The translations under genes and the position numbers were made by a program. From UBA8337 sp038143435 (GTDB lineage: Bacteria > Pseudomonadota > Alphaproteobacteria > RS24): a DNA stretch of 64,000 nt. The notes below the pieces were generated by a model, which worked only from the letters and a program-made list of their open reading frames with translations, did not search any database and was not told the origin of the DNA. The number at the start of each line of letters is the position of its first letter. Position 1 is the stretch's first letter. Shown here piece by piece: positions 1-10,810 of the stretch. The stretch is from contig JAYQLX010000002.1 of NCBI GenBank assembly GCA_038143435.1, forward strand, positions 62,001 to 126,000, in the 5' to 3' direction.

Positions 1-117
1 GAACGCGGCGTCAGCCAATTGCTGTCGGTTGATTTGACGACGGCTGAACAATTTGCCGAAAGCGGCCGCGACAAAATCGCGGATAAAGATAATTTAGAAA
101 CAAAATCAATAGGTTAG
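1..117 (+). CDS. C-terminal end of an unidentified protein (cut by window start)
   Basis: An open frame runs from base 1 to a TAG at 115-117 and encodes 38 residues with a charged, hydrophilic tail ending in ETKSIG. It lies directly upstream of the ATP synthase operon on the same strand. The fragment is too short and too low in motif content for me to name a family. The frame, the stop and the coding-like codon use support it being real. Confidence 0.5.
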   Translation, partial: ERGVSQLLSVDLTTAEQFAESGRDKIADKDNLETKSIG

Positions 118-132
118 ATAATGGCGGGTGGC

Positions 133-161
133 TTGACAATCCGTCCGCTTAAAAGTAGTGT
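133..161 (+). promoter_or_regulatory. Probable sigma-70 promoter of the F0 operon
   Basis: A consensus -35 box TTGACA (133-138) is followed after 17 bases by TAGTGT (156-161), a weak -10 that keeps the outer T, A and T. It lies in the 137-base gap between the upstream gene and atpI, about 95 bases before the atpI start. This is a prediction from spacing and consensus only. Confidence 0.4.
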
Positions 162-254
162 GCGCCTCATCCGGCTGGCAGAAATGCTGGGTTTTTGGCG
201 GTTTGAAGAGCAGTTTTCAAATGTTCGGCAACACCGTTTGAAGGAGACAAATCG

Positions 255-605
255 ATGGCGTCACCGAAATATGAGCGTGATCGGCTGGAGGCTCTGGAAA
301 AGAAACTCTCTGCCTCCCGGCAACGGCATCAGCCCGAAGAACAGGGCCGCGCCAATGCCAGCATGTTGGGTCTCGCCTGGCGCTTGACCATTGAAATGTT
401 GGCCGGCATCGGCGTTGGCGGTTTTATCGGCTGGTGGATGGACAAAGTGCTTGGCACGGCGCCCATTTTCATGTTGCTGATGTTGGTGCTCGGCATGGGC
501 GCCGGATTAATGAATTCAGTCCGCACGGTTGCTGAAATGCGCCGTAAGCAGGACGCACTGGACGCGGCGCGGCATTCTGCCCAAACCGCACAAGATGAGG
601 AGTAA
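255..605 (+). CDS. atpI: ATP synthase assembly protein AtpI
   Basis: A 116-residue membrane protein with a charged N-terminus (residues 1-36) and two hydrophobic helices, around residues 40-60 and 68-88. This is the layout of AtpI, which helps assemble the c-ring and may assist Mg2+ uptake. The start has a good ribosome binding site, AAGGAGA, 8 bases upstream. It is the first gene of the F0 set and ends 3 bases before the atpB start. AtpI sequences are weakly conserved, so the call rests on topology, length and position. Confidence 0.88.
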   Translation: MASPKYERDRLEALEKKLSASRQRHQPEEQGRANASMLGLAWRLTIEMLAGIGVGGFIGWWMDKVLGTAPIFMLLMLVLGMGAGLMNSVRTVAEMRRKQDALDAARHSAQTAQDEE

Positions 606-608
606 GGC

Positions 609-1379
609 GTGGCTGGCAATTCCGAAGGTGGCGCAGGTATGGATCCGATGCACCAATTTGAGGTGCATCCGATTATTGAACTTCCCGCTCTGGCCGGTAT
701 TGATACTTCTTTCACCAATTCATCGTTGTGGATGGTGCTGGCGGTCGGTCTGTCCGGCCTGTTCATGCTCATGGCGTCGAGCCGCACCGCATTGGTGCCC
801 GGGCGTTTGCAGCTCATGGGCGAAATGGCTTACGGCTTTGTCGCCAATATGATTAAGGAAAATGTCGGCACGGAAGGCATGCGCTTCTTCCCCTTCATTT
901 TCTCGCTTTTCATGTTCATTTTGTTTTGCAACATGCTCGGCATGCTGCCCTATAGCTTCACCGTGACGAGCCACCTTATCGTTACTTTTGCACTGGCGGC
1001 TGTTGTCTTTTGCATGGTAACGGCGGTCGGCTTTATCCGTCACGGTATCGGCTTTTTGAAATTATTCGTGCCGTCAGGCATTCCGGTGGTCATGGTGCCG
1101 CTTTTGGTGCTGATTGAAGTGATTTCTTATCTCACCCGTCCGGTCAGCCTGTCTGTGCGTTTGTTCGGCAATATGATGGCCGGACACACAATGTTGAAAA
1201 TTTTCGGTGGTTTCGTGGTCGGGCTGAGCTCGGCCGGTCTGGTGCCGCTGGCCATTGCGCCTTTCGCGCTCATGGTTGCGCTCACCGGTCTGGAATTGCT
1301 GATTGCGGGTTTGCAGGCCTATGTGTTCACCATATTGACCTGCATTTACCTGAACGAAGCCATCCATATGGATCATTAG
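609..1379 (+). CDS. atpB: F0F1 ATP synthase subunit a
   Basis: A 256-residue polytopic membrane protein forming the stator half-channels for protons. The conserved transmembrane block around residue 180 carries the essential Arg in the segment SLSVRLFGNMMAGH, followed by the C-terminal helices. The GTG start at 609 is chosen because AGGAG sits 6 bases upstream; an in-frame ATG at 639 is a possible alternative. Neighbouring F0 genes follow in the alphaproteobacterial order. The F1 genes are not in this window, as is usual where F0 and F1 operons are separate. Confidence 0.95.
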   Translation: MAGNSEGGAGMDPMHQFEVHPIIELPALAGIDTSFTNSSLWMVLAVGLSGLFMLMASSRTALVPGRLQLMGEMAYGFVANMIKENVGTEGMRFFPFIFSLFMFILFCNMLGMLPYSFTVTSHLIVTFALAAVVFCMVTAVGFIRHGIGFLKLFVPSGIPVVMVPLLVLIEVISYLTRPVSLSVRLFGNMMAGHTMLKIFGGFVVGLSSAGLVPLAIAPFALMVALTGLELLIAGLQAYVFTILTCIYLNEAIHMDH

Positions 1380-1431
1380 ATTAACCCTATTTTATAACTA
1401 ACCGCCCACGGGCATTTTGGAGGTTGAAACC

Positions 1432-1659
1432 ATGGAAGCAGAAGTAGGCAAATATATTGGTGCCGGTATTGCGTGTATCGCTTTGGCCGGAGCCGGTATC
1501 GGCATCGGAACGATTTTCGGTAATTTCTTGTCAGGCGCATTGCGCAATCCGAGCGCGGCACAAAGCCAGTTCCCGAACTTGCTGTTGGGCTTTGCATTGG
1601 CCGAAGCGACCGGTCTGTTTGGTCTGATTATCGCGCTTATCCTGCTGTTTGTTGTCTAA
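1432..1659 (+). CDS. atpE: F0F1 ATP synthase subunit c
   Basis: A 75-residue hairpin of two membrane helices that forms the rotating c-ring. Helix 1 has the Gly/Ala-rich packing motif (GAGIGIGTIFG). The polar loop has RNP (residues 42-44) and helix 2 carries the proton-binding Glu in the segment FALAEATGLF. The ATG at 1432 is preceded by TTGGAGG, 7 bases upstream. Length is typical of the family. Confidence 0.97.
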   Translation: MEAEVGKYIGAGIACIALAGAGIGIGTIFGNFLSGALRNPSAAQSQFPNLLLGFALAEATGLFGLIIALILLFVV

Positions 1660-1715
1660 TCCACATTAGACACAATCAATTTAGGCACGTTTTCGGCTGT
1701 TGAAGGAGACCGCTC

Positions 1716-2201
1716 ATGCCACAGCTAGACCCCAGCACATTCGGCTCGCAGCTTTTTTGGCTGCTGGTGTGTTTCGGTGCGCTTTATCTGGTCTTGAGTT
1801 TCATCGTCATTCCGCGCATTGCCAAAACATTGGCGGCGCGCGCTGAGACGTTGGAAGGCGATTTGGCAGAAGCTGAAAAACTGCGCGGGCAGGCGGAAAC
1901 GGCTTTGAAAGCCTATGAAGATGCTCTGGCTGAGGCGCGCTCGCGCGCTTTGGCTCTGGCGCAAGAAATGCGTGCCGACGTGCAGGCCGAAACCGATCGT
2001 CAAAAAGCCGAGCTTGATTCCAAATTGGCCGAACAAGCTGCTGCGGCCGATGCCGCTTTGATGAAATCGCGCGATGCGGCGATGGCCGGTTTGAAAGATG
2101 CCGCCGCCGCTTTGGTTGACGATGTTATCGAAGCCATTGGTTCGGATAAGGCCTCAGACGGCGATGTCAAAAAGGCGCTCGATAGCGTGGCTGCGGAGTA
2201 A
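1716..2201 (+). CDS. atpF': F0F1 ATP synthase subunit b' (AtpF')
   Basis: A 161-residue stator protein with one N-terminal membrane helix (residues 12-32) and then a long charged, Ala/Glu/Lys-rich coiled coil. Presence of two unlike b-type subunits in tandem (b' then b) is typical of Alphaproteobacteria and phototrophs. A strong AAGGAGA lies upstream of the ATG. It is followed 5 bases later by atpF, so the two are probably made in equal amounts. The b' call over b rests on its being the first copy after atpE. Confidence 0.92.
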   Translation: MPQLDPSTFGSQLFWLLVCFGALYLVLSFIVIPRIAKTLAARAETLEGDLAEAEKLRGQAETALKAYEDALAEARSRALALAQEMRADVQAETDRQKAELDSKLAEQAAAADAALMKSRDAAMAGLKDAAAALVDDVIEAIGSDKASDGDVKKALDSVAAE

Positions 2202-2206
2202 GCATA

Positions 2207-2689
2207 ATGTTTGATGAAAGCTTTTTTGTTGCAGTCTCTTTCTTCACCGTCATCGGTGCCTTTATTTATCTAAAGCTGCCGAGTAAATTGATGCAGGCTT
2301 TGGACGAGAAATCGGCTGAAATTGCCAAAGAGCTTGACGATGCCAAAGCGCTGCGCGCTGAGGCCGAAAAAGTGCTGGCCGATTATGAAGAGCAACGCAA
2401 ACAGGCCGAAGCGCAGGCTGAAAAAATAATCGCCGAAGCTAAAAATATGGCTGAAAAAACCGCTGCCGAATCGCGCATTGCCATGCAAGCGGCGATGGAG
2501 CGGCGCAGCAAACAGGCGGAAGAAAAAATCGCCCGTGCGCAGGAAAGTCTTGAAAAAGAAGTGCGCGCCGCCATTTCCGCATTGGCGGTTGATGCGGCCG
2601 CGCATTTGGCGGCGACGGGGTTGAGCGATGATACGGCGCAAAAGCTGGTCGATGACAATATCGCTGAGCTGGCCGACCGCCTGAACTAG
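2207..2689 (+). CDS. atpF: F0F1 ATP synthase subunit b
   Basis: A 160-residue stator protein with a short N-terminal membrane helix (residues 5-22) and a long charged coiled coil that reaches F1. It shares the LxxA/EK-rich heptad character with the preceding b' gene but is clearly diverged. It is the last gene of the F0 operon. The next gene is convergent and its stop codon lies only 13 bases away, with no hairpin terminator visible. Confidence 0.93.
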   Translation: MFDESFFVAVSFFTVIGAFIYLKLPSKLMQALDEKSAEIAKELDDAKALRAEAEKVLADYEEQRKQAEAQAEKIIAEAKNMAEKTAAESRIAMQAAMERRSKQAEEKIARAQESLEKEVRAAISALAVDAAAHLAATGLSDDTAQKLVDDNIAELADRLN

Positions 2690-2702
2690 ATATTTGTAAA
2701 TT

Positions 2703-4450
2703 TCAGCGCGCACTGATTGGTAGCAATTCAATCTGTAAATCTTGCGCGCGATAAAGCGGCCAGCTTTCGGCTGCTAAAATGCGCTGGCTGTCGGGGCTTT
2801 GGAACAGGCGGTCGCGATAAATCCATAAATTGGTCATGACTTTTTGCACATAATCGCGTGTCTCAGGGGCCGGCAAGCTTTCGATGAAGAGAAGCGGGTC
2901 TTTGACCTCGCTCAATTCGCGCCGCCAGCGCCGCACATTGCCCGGCCCGCCATTATAGGCGGCCAGCATATGCACCAATGAGCCGTTGAAATAATCTTCA
3001 CCCATTAACATGGCGAGATATTTTTGCCCGATTTCCAGATTGAGTTCGGAATCAAGTAATTGGTCGCGGCCACGACGGCGATAGAGCGACCAATCGCCAG
3101 TCACAAAGGCGGCCGTGCCCGGCATGATTTGCATCAGTCCGCGTGCCCCGGCATGCGATTTGGCGCGCGCCTTGAAGCGGCTTTCTTGTCGGATAAGCGC
3201 CAGCAAAAGGGCGCGGTCAATGCCGCGCGTTTCAATTTCGACAATCGGGTAATTGCTTTCAAGCAGCGGCAGGGGGAGGCCATTGGCAATATTGCCGCCC
3301 AGTCGCGCCGCCAGTGCCAATTGCACGGCCGGATATTGCCGCTCGCGGGCAAACCCCAAAAGCGCGCGCGCCTCAATATCGCTCAGTCTTTCTTGCAAAT
3401 AGAGCAATTCCAGTTCGGCCAATTCCTCTTGTTCGGCAGCGCGCAGCGCGGTGGCGCGGCGAACAGCCGGATGGGCAGCGAATAAATCATCGCCGTTATT
3501 GTCGACGGCCGTCGCCATTCAATGGCGACGCCGCCGCGAATATGCTGCATGGCCAGCAGGCATAGAAATTCGGCCCGCTTTGCGCGGCCGGCACGGAAAT
3601 GTTCTTCGGCTTTTTGCACTTCGCCGGTTTGGCGCAGACTGCGTGCTGCCCAAAATGATGCTTTGGCCCGCAAGGGGTCGCTGGCCGTGCGGTTGCGGGC
3701 CAGTTTTTCAAAATGCGTAATGGCCAAATCAATTTGGCCAAGGCGATAAGCGGCCAGCGCCGCATGCCAATCCGCCATTTGCACCAGATTGCGCGACTCG
3801 GCCGCTTCGCGCGCCAGCTTAAGCGCCTCCGACACTTTGCCTTCAATATAATAAGAGCGCGCAATCAGCGATTTGAGAAAATGCGTTTCAGGACGTTTCA
3901 GGCGGCGGTCTTGTGAGCGTTCGGAAATATATTTCAGCGCTTGTGTCGGGCGTTCGCGGCGCACCAAATATTCAACGCGATTTTTGATACGACGCGCATT
4001 GCGGCTTCGGAAAAGCGGCTGACCGGCGCTGGCGCGCTCATTGAAATAAACCCGCGAGGGCGGTCGTTTGGGCATAGAGACGCCGCGCGGTTTGCGTTTT
4101 TGCGCCAGCTTATAAACACGCCATGCGCCCGGTTGGTCGGCATAGTTTTTCAGCCAATCGCGCAAGTTCGGTCCAGCGCGCACGATAGGCGGTCGGGTGC
4201 ATATAACGCTGAAACAGCACATGCCCCATCAGGTTGTATCTTCCAGCTTATTGATAAGCCGGTCGGCGCGCGCCCATTTGCCGGTTTCCTGCAGGCTGAA
4301 AATATTTTTATACAAAACCGCATCGGGCAGTTTGGTGGGACGGTAATCGGGGCGCGGCTCAGGCGGCGGCAATCCCTCATTGGCTGATGCCGTATTAACG
4401 AGGCCGTAAGCGGCAAAAAAAGCCGCCAGTAGAAGCGGAATTTTGCGCAT
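2703..4450 (-). CDS. slt: Soluble lytic murein transglycosylase (three frameshifts)
   Basis: Cleaves peptidoglycan glycan strands in the periplasm. From the N-terminus: a signal peptide (MRKIPLLLAAFFAAYGLVNT), a superhelical Slt U-domain ending in a TPR-like stretch, then the catalytic SLT domain. That domain has the active Glu in IRQESRF and the motifs GARGLMQIMP and AAYNGGPGNVRRW. The reading frame breaks at about 4232 (a base missing in GG), 4164-4165 (one extra base) and 3518-3519 (one base missing). Repair gives DTTLMGHVLFQRYMHPTAYR, then ELRDWL, which match the family. About 583 residues, normal for Slt. The start ATG overlaps the upstream uracil-DNA glycosylase stop by one base. Confidence 0.88.
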
Positions 4451-5268
4451 CAGTCAGCCAGTCTTTTCCGGAGCAGGCATAAGTCAGCCCACATATCGGC
4501 TTTGGTTTCAGGTCGCCGCAAAACATAGGCCGGGTGTAATAAGGGCAGGGCGGGAATATCAAGCCCGTCAGCTTTATAGCTCTGCCATTGGCCGCGTAAT
4601 TTGGTAATGCCGGTTTGTGTGTCGAGTAGTGTTTTGTTGGAAATATTGCCGACCAGCAGCAAAATATCGGGCTTGGTCAAGGCAATATGGCGCGCGATAA
4701 ACGGCTTGCATATGGCAATTTCATCGGCTGATGGGGTGCGATTGCCCGGCGGTCGCCACGGCACAACATTGGAAATATACAGGTTTTCCGTGCGCCTGAT
4801 GCCGATAGCGGCAAGCATGGTATCGAGCAATTGGCCCGAGCGCCCGACAAAGGGTTTGCCTTGGCGATCCTCATCTTGCCCCGGTGCTTCGCCGATAAGC
4901 ATAATATTCGCACCGGCCACACCGTCGCAGAAAACCATGTTTTTGGCAGTTTTTTCAAAGCGCAGCCGTCGAAATTTTCCATCGCTTTACGCAAATCGTC
5001 GAGCGTATCGGCCTTAGCTGCCAAATCGCTGGTGTCGATATTGACCGCCGGCGCTTCCGGCGTTGCCAAAGGCGTCGTTTCGGGCGGCATTGCTTTTGAC
5101 GATTTTGTTTGTCAGGCGAGTTCAGCCGCCGGATTGGGGTCGGGTGCGGCTTGATTTCGGCGGCGATAAATTGATTGACCGGCGCGTCAGCCAGCATGTC
5201 GGTGCAGCCCGCTTCACGTGCTGGCGCAACATGTCGATAATTTCGGCGCGCGACGGCGAATCGGCCAT
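4450..5268 (-). CDS. Uracil-DNA glycosylase, family 4 (three frameshifts)
   Basis: Removes uracil from DNA; family-4 enzymes carry a 4Fe-4S cluster. Visible motifs are GEAPGQDEDRQGKPFVGRSG, the SNVVPWRPPGNR segment and LLHPAYVLRRP near the C-terminus. The N-terminal third is a Pro-rich spacer common in alphaproteobacterial copies. The frame breaks at about 5215 (a G lost), 5109 (A3 where A4 is expected) and 4950-4955 (six T on the plus strand where seven are expected). Repair gives FDGCALKKTAKNMVFCDG, supplying Cys residues for the cluster. The start at 5268 is chosen for its GGAGGG ribosome binding site. Confidence 0.88.
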
Positions 5269-5428
5269 AAATCCCTCCGCTATGGCCGCTATAAAAGCAC
5301 ACTCTTTGGTGTATTCAAACGACATTGGGTCGCACAGGTCTATTATTTGCACCCTGCCTCAGAAAGCGTTAGATTAGAGCCAATTTTATGACTGAGGCAG
5401 CACATCTGCCGTGAGATAGGGGCACTTT

Positions 5429-7142
5429 ATGAGTGATTTACCGGTAAATCAGGTCAATGCACGTCAAGGTTGGGCGCTGGCGCCGGAAGAGCGCGAGGGC
5501 ATGGAATATGATGTGGTGATTGTCGGCGGTGGCCCTGCCGGTCTGTCGGCCGCCATACGCCTGAAACAATTGGCTGCCGAAAAAGGCGAAGAGGTCTCGG
5601 TCTGCGTGCTGGAAAAAGGGTCTGAAATCGGCGCGCATATTTTGTCCGGTGCGGTGATTGATCCGGTCGGCATTTCGCGTTTGTTTCCTGACTGGAAAGA
5701 AATGGGCGCACCGCTTGAAACCGAAGTGACGGACGATAAGTTTTTGGTGCTGGGCCCTGCCGGTGCTTTCCCACTGCCCAATTTCATGCTGCCGCCCTTG
5801 ATGAAAAATCACGGCAATTATATTGCCAGTCTCGGCAATGTGGCGCGTTGGCTGGCTGAACAGGCCGAAGCCATGGGCGTTGAAATTTATCCGGGCTTTG
5901 CTGCCGCTGAATTGCTGTTTGATGAAAACGGCGCGGTGCGCGGTGTCGCCACCGGCGATATGGGCGTTTCCAAGGACGGCGGCAAAAAAGACGGTTGGAT
6001 GCCGGGCATGGAATTGCTGGCCAAATATACGCTTTTTGGTGAAGGCGTGCGCGGCTCTTTGTCGAAGGCAGCCATTGCCAATTATCAGCTCGACAAAGAC
6101 AGCGATTTCCAAAAATTCGGGCTTGGCATTAAAGAGCTTTGGCAAGTCGCCCCCGACAAACACAAGCCCGGCTATGTGCAGCATACATTGGGCTGGCCGC
6201 TTGACAATAAAACCGGCGGCGGGTCTTGGCTTTACCATTTCGGCGAAAATTTCGTCTCTATCGGATTTGTCACCCATTTGAATTATCAAAACCCGCATCT
6301 GTCGCCTTATGACGAGTTTCAGCGTTTCAAAATGCATCCGGCCATTAAGCCACTGCTCGAAGGCGGTAAGCGTGTCTCTTATGGCGCGCGTGCCATTACC
6401 GAGGGCGGCTATCAATCAGTGCCGAAACTGGCTTTCCCGGGCGGCGCGCTTATCGGCTGTTCGGCAGGTTTCGTCAATGTGCCGCGCATTAAAGGCAGTC
6501 ACAATGCCATGGAAACCGGCATTATGGCGGCAGAAGCGGCCTTTGAAGCGGTCTCAAGCGGGCGCAGCCATGATGAGTTGAGCGCTTATCAAGAGGCTTA
6601 TGAAAATTCCCGTGTCGCCAAAGAATTGAAAATGGTGCGCAATGTGAAGCCGCTTTTGTCAAAATTCGGCAATTTCATCGGCACGATTTTGGGCGGCGCA
6701 GAAATGTGGATGCGCACTTTGGGCATTGGCCTGCCGTTTACGCTGAGCCATGGCAAGCCTGACCATGCGGCGTTGAAAAAAGCCTCTGACTGCAAGCCGA
6801 TTGATTATCCCAAAGCTGATGGCGAAGTGTCTTTCGATAAATTGTCGTCAGTATTTTTGTCGGCGACCAATCATGAAGAAGACCAACCGGCGCATTTGAC
6901 CTTGAAAGATGCCTTCCGTGCCGGTTGAGGTCAATCTGCGTGATTATGATGAACCGGCGCAGCGTTATTGCCCGGCCGGTGTGTATGAGATTGTCGCTGA
7001 AGAAAATGGCAGCAATCCGCGTTTGCAAATCAATGCGCAAAACTGCGTGCATTGTAAAACGTGCGATATTAAATGCCCGAGCCAAAACATTAATTGGGTG
7101 GTTCCGGAAGGCGCAGGCGGCCCGAATTATCCGAATATGTAA
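5429..7142 (+). CDS. Electron transfer flavoprotein-ubiquinone oxidoreductase (one frameshift)
   Basis: Passes electrons from reduced ETF to ubiquinone at the inner membrane, linking fatty-acid and amino-acid oxidation to respiration. The FAD-binding Rossmann motif DVVIVGGGPAGLSAA lies near residue 28. The ubiquinone/FAD region (SGAVIDP, GGSWLYHFGENFVSIG) follows. The C-terminal 4Fe-4S ferredoxin-like motif is CVHCKTCDIKCP. One frame break lies at about 6911-6916, where one extra base separates LTLKD from SVPVEVNLRDYDEPAQRYCP. Repaired length is about 571 residues, normal for ETF-QO. No ETF subunit genes are in the window. Confidence 0.93.
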
Positions 7143-7176
7143 GCGCCTCAGGTAAGAAAACGGCAAGGGATTGGCG

Positions 7177-8915
7177 ATGACAAAGCGACATTATCTGCTT
7201 ATCGGCCTGGCAGCTGTTTGCCTGACCGTCGCTATCGGCGTGGTGCAAATCTCGCAAAAAGTAGAAGAGTTTATTGTTGAGCAAGGCGCGGCAGGCGCCT
7301 ATTTGGCGGCGCGCCAAGCGACGCGGCTCAATGATGCGCAAGCGGCCGGGGATTATTGGGCGCGCGCTTTGGCCGCGCGTCCCGGCGATAGCGAATTATT
7401 GCAAGCGGCCATGCAGGCCAAAATCATGGCCGGCGCATTTGATGAAGGGCTGGAATTTGCCCGTCGCCTGATTGCCGTTTCGCCGCAAAACCAGCAAGCC
7501 CATATTTTGTTGGCGGTCGATGCTTTCAAACAAAAGCAATTTGATGTCGCGCTCGAGCATGCTGATGAGATGGGCGCGGGTCCGTTGAACTCGGTGCTGG
7601 CGCCGAATCTGAAAATTTGGATTGCGCTGGCGCAAGATGATGAAAATATGGGTGCGCGCGCGGTTAAAAAATTGACGCGTGCGAGCTTGTTTGCCGGCGT
7701 GCCTTTGGTGCAAGCGGCGCGGGTTTTGGAAATCAACGGAAATCATGAGGCGGCTGCCGCCCATTATGGCGAGGCCGTGCGTACTGGCGCGGCGCGTTAT
7801 CTCTATTTCGTCTTGTCCTATGGGGCATTTTTGGAACGCCAAGACGAGCCTGACAAAGCCGCCAAACTCTATGCGTTTTATCACAGCACGCATCTTCATC
7901 ACGCCCATGTTTTGCGCCGCGCAAGAGCGTCTGAAAACCGGCATTAAACCGCCATTGCAAAAGGATCCTGCAGCGGCCATGGCAGAGGCTTTACAGCCAT
8001 TAGGCGAGGCCATGCGGGGCGAAGAACGGATTGATTTGGCGCTCGGATATTTACGTATGGCGCAGCATTTGGATGAAGATAATGAGCTTATCTCTTTTTC
8101 ATTGGCCCAGCTTTTGGGCCAACGCGAACGTTTCGTTGCCGCCGCTGAGCAATTTGCCGAAATTGATGAGTGACGCGCTGCTGTATCGCGATGCGCAAAT
8201 TCAACGCGCGCAAATGTTGTTTGAAGCGGGTGCTGCCGAAGCGGCGATAGCGGTTTTGAACAAACAATTAAAGCAGCAGCCGCAAGATCGCGATTTGCTG
8301 ATTTCTTTGGGCGATTTATATCGCGCTGAAACGCGCTTTGCAGAAGCTGAAAAATCTTATGATGATGCCATTGCCTTGATTGATGAAATCTCGGCGCGCG
8401 ATTGGCACCTCTATTTTGTGCGCGGCATGATGCGCGAGCGGCTCGGCAATTGGGATATGGCGGAGATTGATTTGCAACGCGCCCGCAAGCTGTCCAATGA
8501 TGAACCGCATGTGCTCAATTATCTGGGCTATAGCTGGATTGATAAGGGCATGTATCTCGATGAAGGGCTGAAAATCATCAAGCAAGCGGTCAAGGAACAG
8601 CCGAAAAACGGTGCTTTTGTTGACAGTCTCGGCTGGGCGCATTTTCGCCTCGGTAATTATGCCACGGCCTTGAAAGTTCTGGAACGCGCCTCGCAATTGG
8701 AGCCGACCGATCCGGTCATTACCGATCATTTGGGCGATGCGCTATGGCGTATGCGACGCGAAGTGGAAGCACGCTATCAATGGCGCAAAGCACTGGCCTT
8801 TGACCCGACGGAAGAAGACCGCGCAAAAATTGAGCGGAAATTGCTGACCGGTTTGGGTGCACCGGAAAAGAAAAAACCGGAAGCCCATATGCCGCGCGGC
8901 GGCACGGCCATTTAA
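7177..8915 (+). CDS. TPR-repeat protein, membrane-anchored (two frameshifts)
   Basis: An N-terminal membrane anchor or signal sequence (LLIGLAAVCLTVAIGVV) is followed by about ten degenerate tetratricopeptide repeats. Clear ones are DALLYRDAQIQRAQMLFEAG, HVLNYLGYSWIDKG and AFVDSLGWAHFRLGNYATA. TPR proteins with the pattern NYLGYS-WIDKG are common next to ispE in Alphaproteobacteria, but their partner is not established. The frame breaks at about 7909-7920 (one extra or two missing bases) and 8161-8173 (same). Start chosen for AAGGGA 8 bases upstream. The function is unknown beyond protein-protein interaction. Confidence 0.75.
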
Positions 8916-8918
8916 TTT

Positions 8919-9783
8919 ATGTTGCGCTTTTCTGCTCCGGCGAAAATCAATCTCAGTCTGAAGGTTTTGGGGCGGCGCGATGATGGCTATCACATTTTGG
9001 AAAGCCTTGTTGCCTTTGCCGATATTGGCGACAAATTGTTTTTGAAAAATCTGAAGGAGCGCCTTTCAGGTGAGCGGCCCTTTTGCCGTTTCGGCAGAGG
9101 ACGATAATTTGGTCAGACGTGCTCATGCGGCGCTGGAAACGCATCTCGGTGAGGTTTTGTCATGTCAGATGGTTTTGGAGAAAAACTTGCCCGTCGCGGC
9201 CGGTCTTGGCGGCGGCTCGGCTGATGCGGCGGCGGCCCTGCGCGGCTTGTCGGATTTATTTGACCTTGATGAAAAGGCACTTTTGCCGCTGGCGAAAATC
9301 TTTGGTGCCGATGTGCCGGTTTGTCTTGAGACTGCGCCGGCCATGATGCGCGGTATCGGGCATGACATTGAGCGTCTCGCTGCTTTACCGCCCATGGATA
9401 TTGTGCTGGTCAATCCGCGGCAGGCATTGGCCACGGCAGATGTGTTTGCCGCATTGTCTTTGGCGGCTGAGAGTGAGGCGAGCGCTCCGCCGCGCTTTGA
9501 CAATAGGGCTGCGGTTTTGGACTTTGTCAAACAGCAGGGCAATGATTTGCAGGCCGCAGCCTGTCAGCTTGTGCCCGATATTGCCGCTTGTTTGGCGGCG
9601 CTCGAAGAAAGCGGCTTTGCCTATAGCGCGATGAGCGGCTCGGGCGCTTCTTGCTTCGGCCTATGCGCGCCGGGCAGCGGGCGCGCTATGGCGGCGCGTT
9701 ATCGCACATTGCGGGAAAAAGATTGGGTGGTTGCCGGTCGTCTAATAGGCGCGGGCGATGCAAAAATCGACGAGGCGAATTAG
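8919..9783 (+). CDS. ispE: 4-diphosphocytidyl-2-C-methyl-D-erythritol kinase (one frameshift)
   Basis: Phosphorylates CDP-ME in the MEP pathway of isoprenoid synthesis. GHMP-kinase features are the N-terminal APAKINLSLKVLGRRDDGYH, the ATP-binding loop VAAGLGGGSADAAA and the C-terminal SGSGASCFG. The frame breaks near 9062, where one extra C splits LKER from FQVSGPFAVSAEDDN. Repaired length is about 287 residues, as expected. It starts 3 bases after the TPR gene stop, so the two are likely cotranscribed. Its 3' end overlaps the convergent polyprenyl synthase gene by 42 bases. Confidence 0.92.
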
Positions 9784-10763
9784 CGTTTTTTGCACTTCAC
9801 CGGCCGGGAACAGACCCAGCGCATCTTTGGCTTTGTCGCCATAATGGCGCGCCCGCTCAACCGTATCGGCCAGCGCATCGGTTTGGTCCATCAGGGCCAG
9901 TGCGCGGTCGAGACGCGCGGCGTCATTATTCGGGCTTTTTAACCGCTTCTTCCCAAAATTCGCGGGCTTTCCGCATCGCCGCGATGATAGGCGAGAATGA
10001 CCGGCAAAGTGACTTTGCCCTCGGCGAAATCTTCGCCGATATTTTTGCCGAGCACGCGATTAATGCTGCCATAATCAAGCGCATCATCGACCAGTTGAAA
10101 AGCAATGCCCAAATTGCGGCCATAGGCGGTCAGCGCTTTTTGTTCAGCGTCTTGCGCATCGGCAATAACCCCGCCGACTTCGGCGGCGGCGGCAAAGAGG
10201 GCCGCTGTTTTGGCGTCGATAATATCGAGATAGCTGTCTTCGCTGATTTGGGCATTATTCATTGCCGCCAATTGCATCACCTCGCCTTCGGCAATCACTG
10301 CCGCAGCAGAAGATAAAATATCCAAAGCGGGCAGGGAACCGGCGGCAACCATCATGCGGAAGGCTTGTCCGAGCAGAAAATCACCGACCAAGACGCTGGC
10401 TGAATTGCCCCAAAGATTGCGCGCCGTCGGTTGGCCGCGCCGCATATCGCTGTCATCGACAACATCATCATGCAGCAAAGTGGCGGTGTGCATATATTCA
10501 ACCGCCGCCGCCATAGTGATGTGGTCGCGGCCCTGATAATTGGCCAAACGTGCGGCTGACAGGGTTAAAAGCGGGCGCAATCTCTTGCCACCGGCACCGA
10601 TTAAATGGTCGCTAATCTCAGGTATCAGCGCTGCCGCCGATTTCATATGCTCGGCAATGGCCAGTTCGACTTGCTTCAATTCCTCGCTGAAAATGGCATG
10701 CAAATCGCCAAGCGCATCATCCGTGCTGCGGCGGCTCTCGCTAAAATTGATGATTTTTGTCAT
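9742..10763 (-). CDS. ispB: Long-chain polyprenyl diphosphate synthase (two frameshifts)
   Basis: Trans-prenyltransferase that makes the polyprenyl side chain of ubiquinone. The first aspartate-rich motif is LLHDDVVDDSDMRRG and the second is QLVDDALDYG. The substrate site GAGGKRLRP is also present. The frame breaks at about 9971-9972 (extra G on the coding strand) and 9925-9931 (one extra base). Repair gives GDAKAREFWEEAVKKPE and then a tail ending VDFCIARAY. Repaired length is about 340 residues, typical of octaprenyl or decaprenyl synthases. Chain length cannot be read from sequence. Without the repair the protein would lose about 60 residues. Confidence 0.88.
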
Positions 10764-10810
10764 ATTGTTAGTGATTATCTTCTTTAAATGCGGATGGTCA
10801 AGGAAAACAG

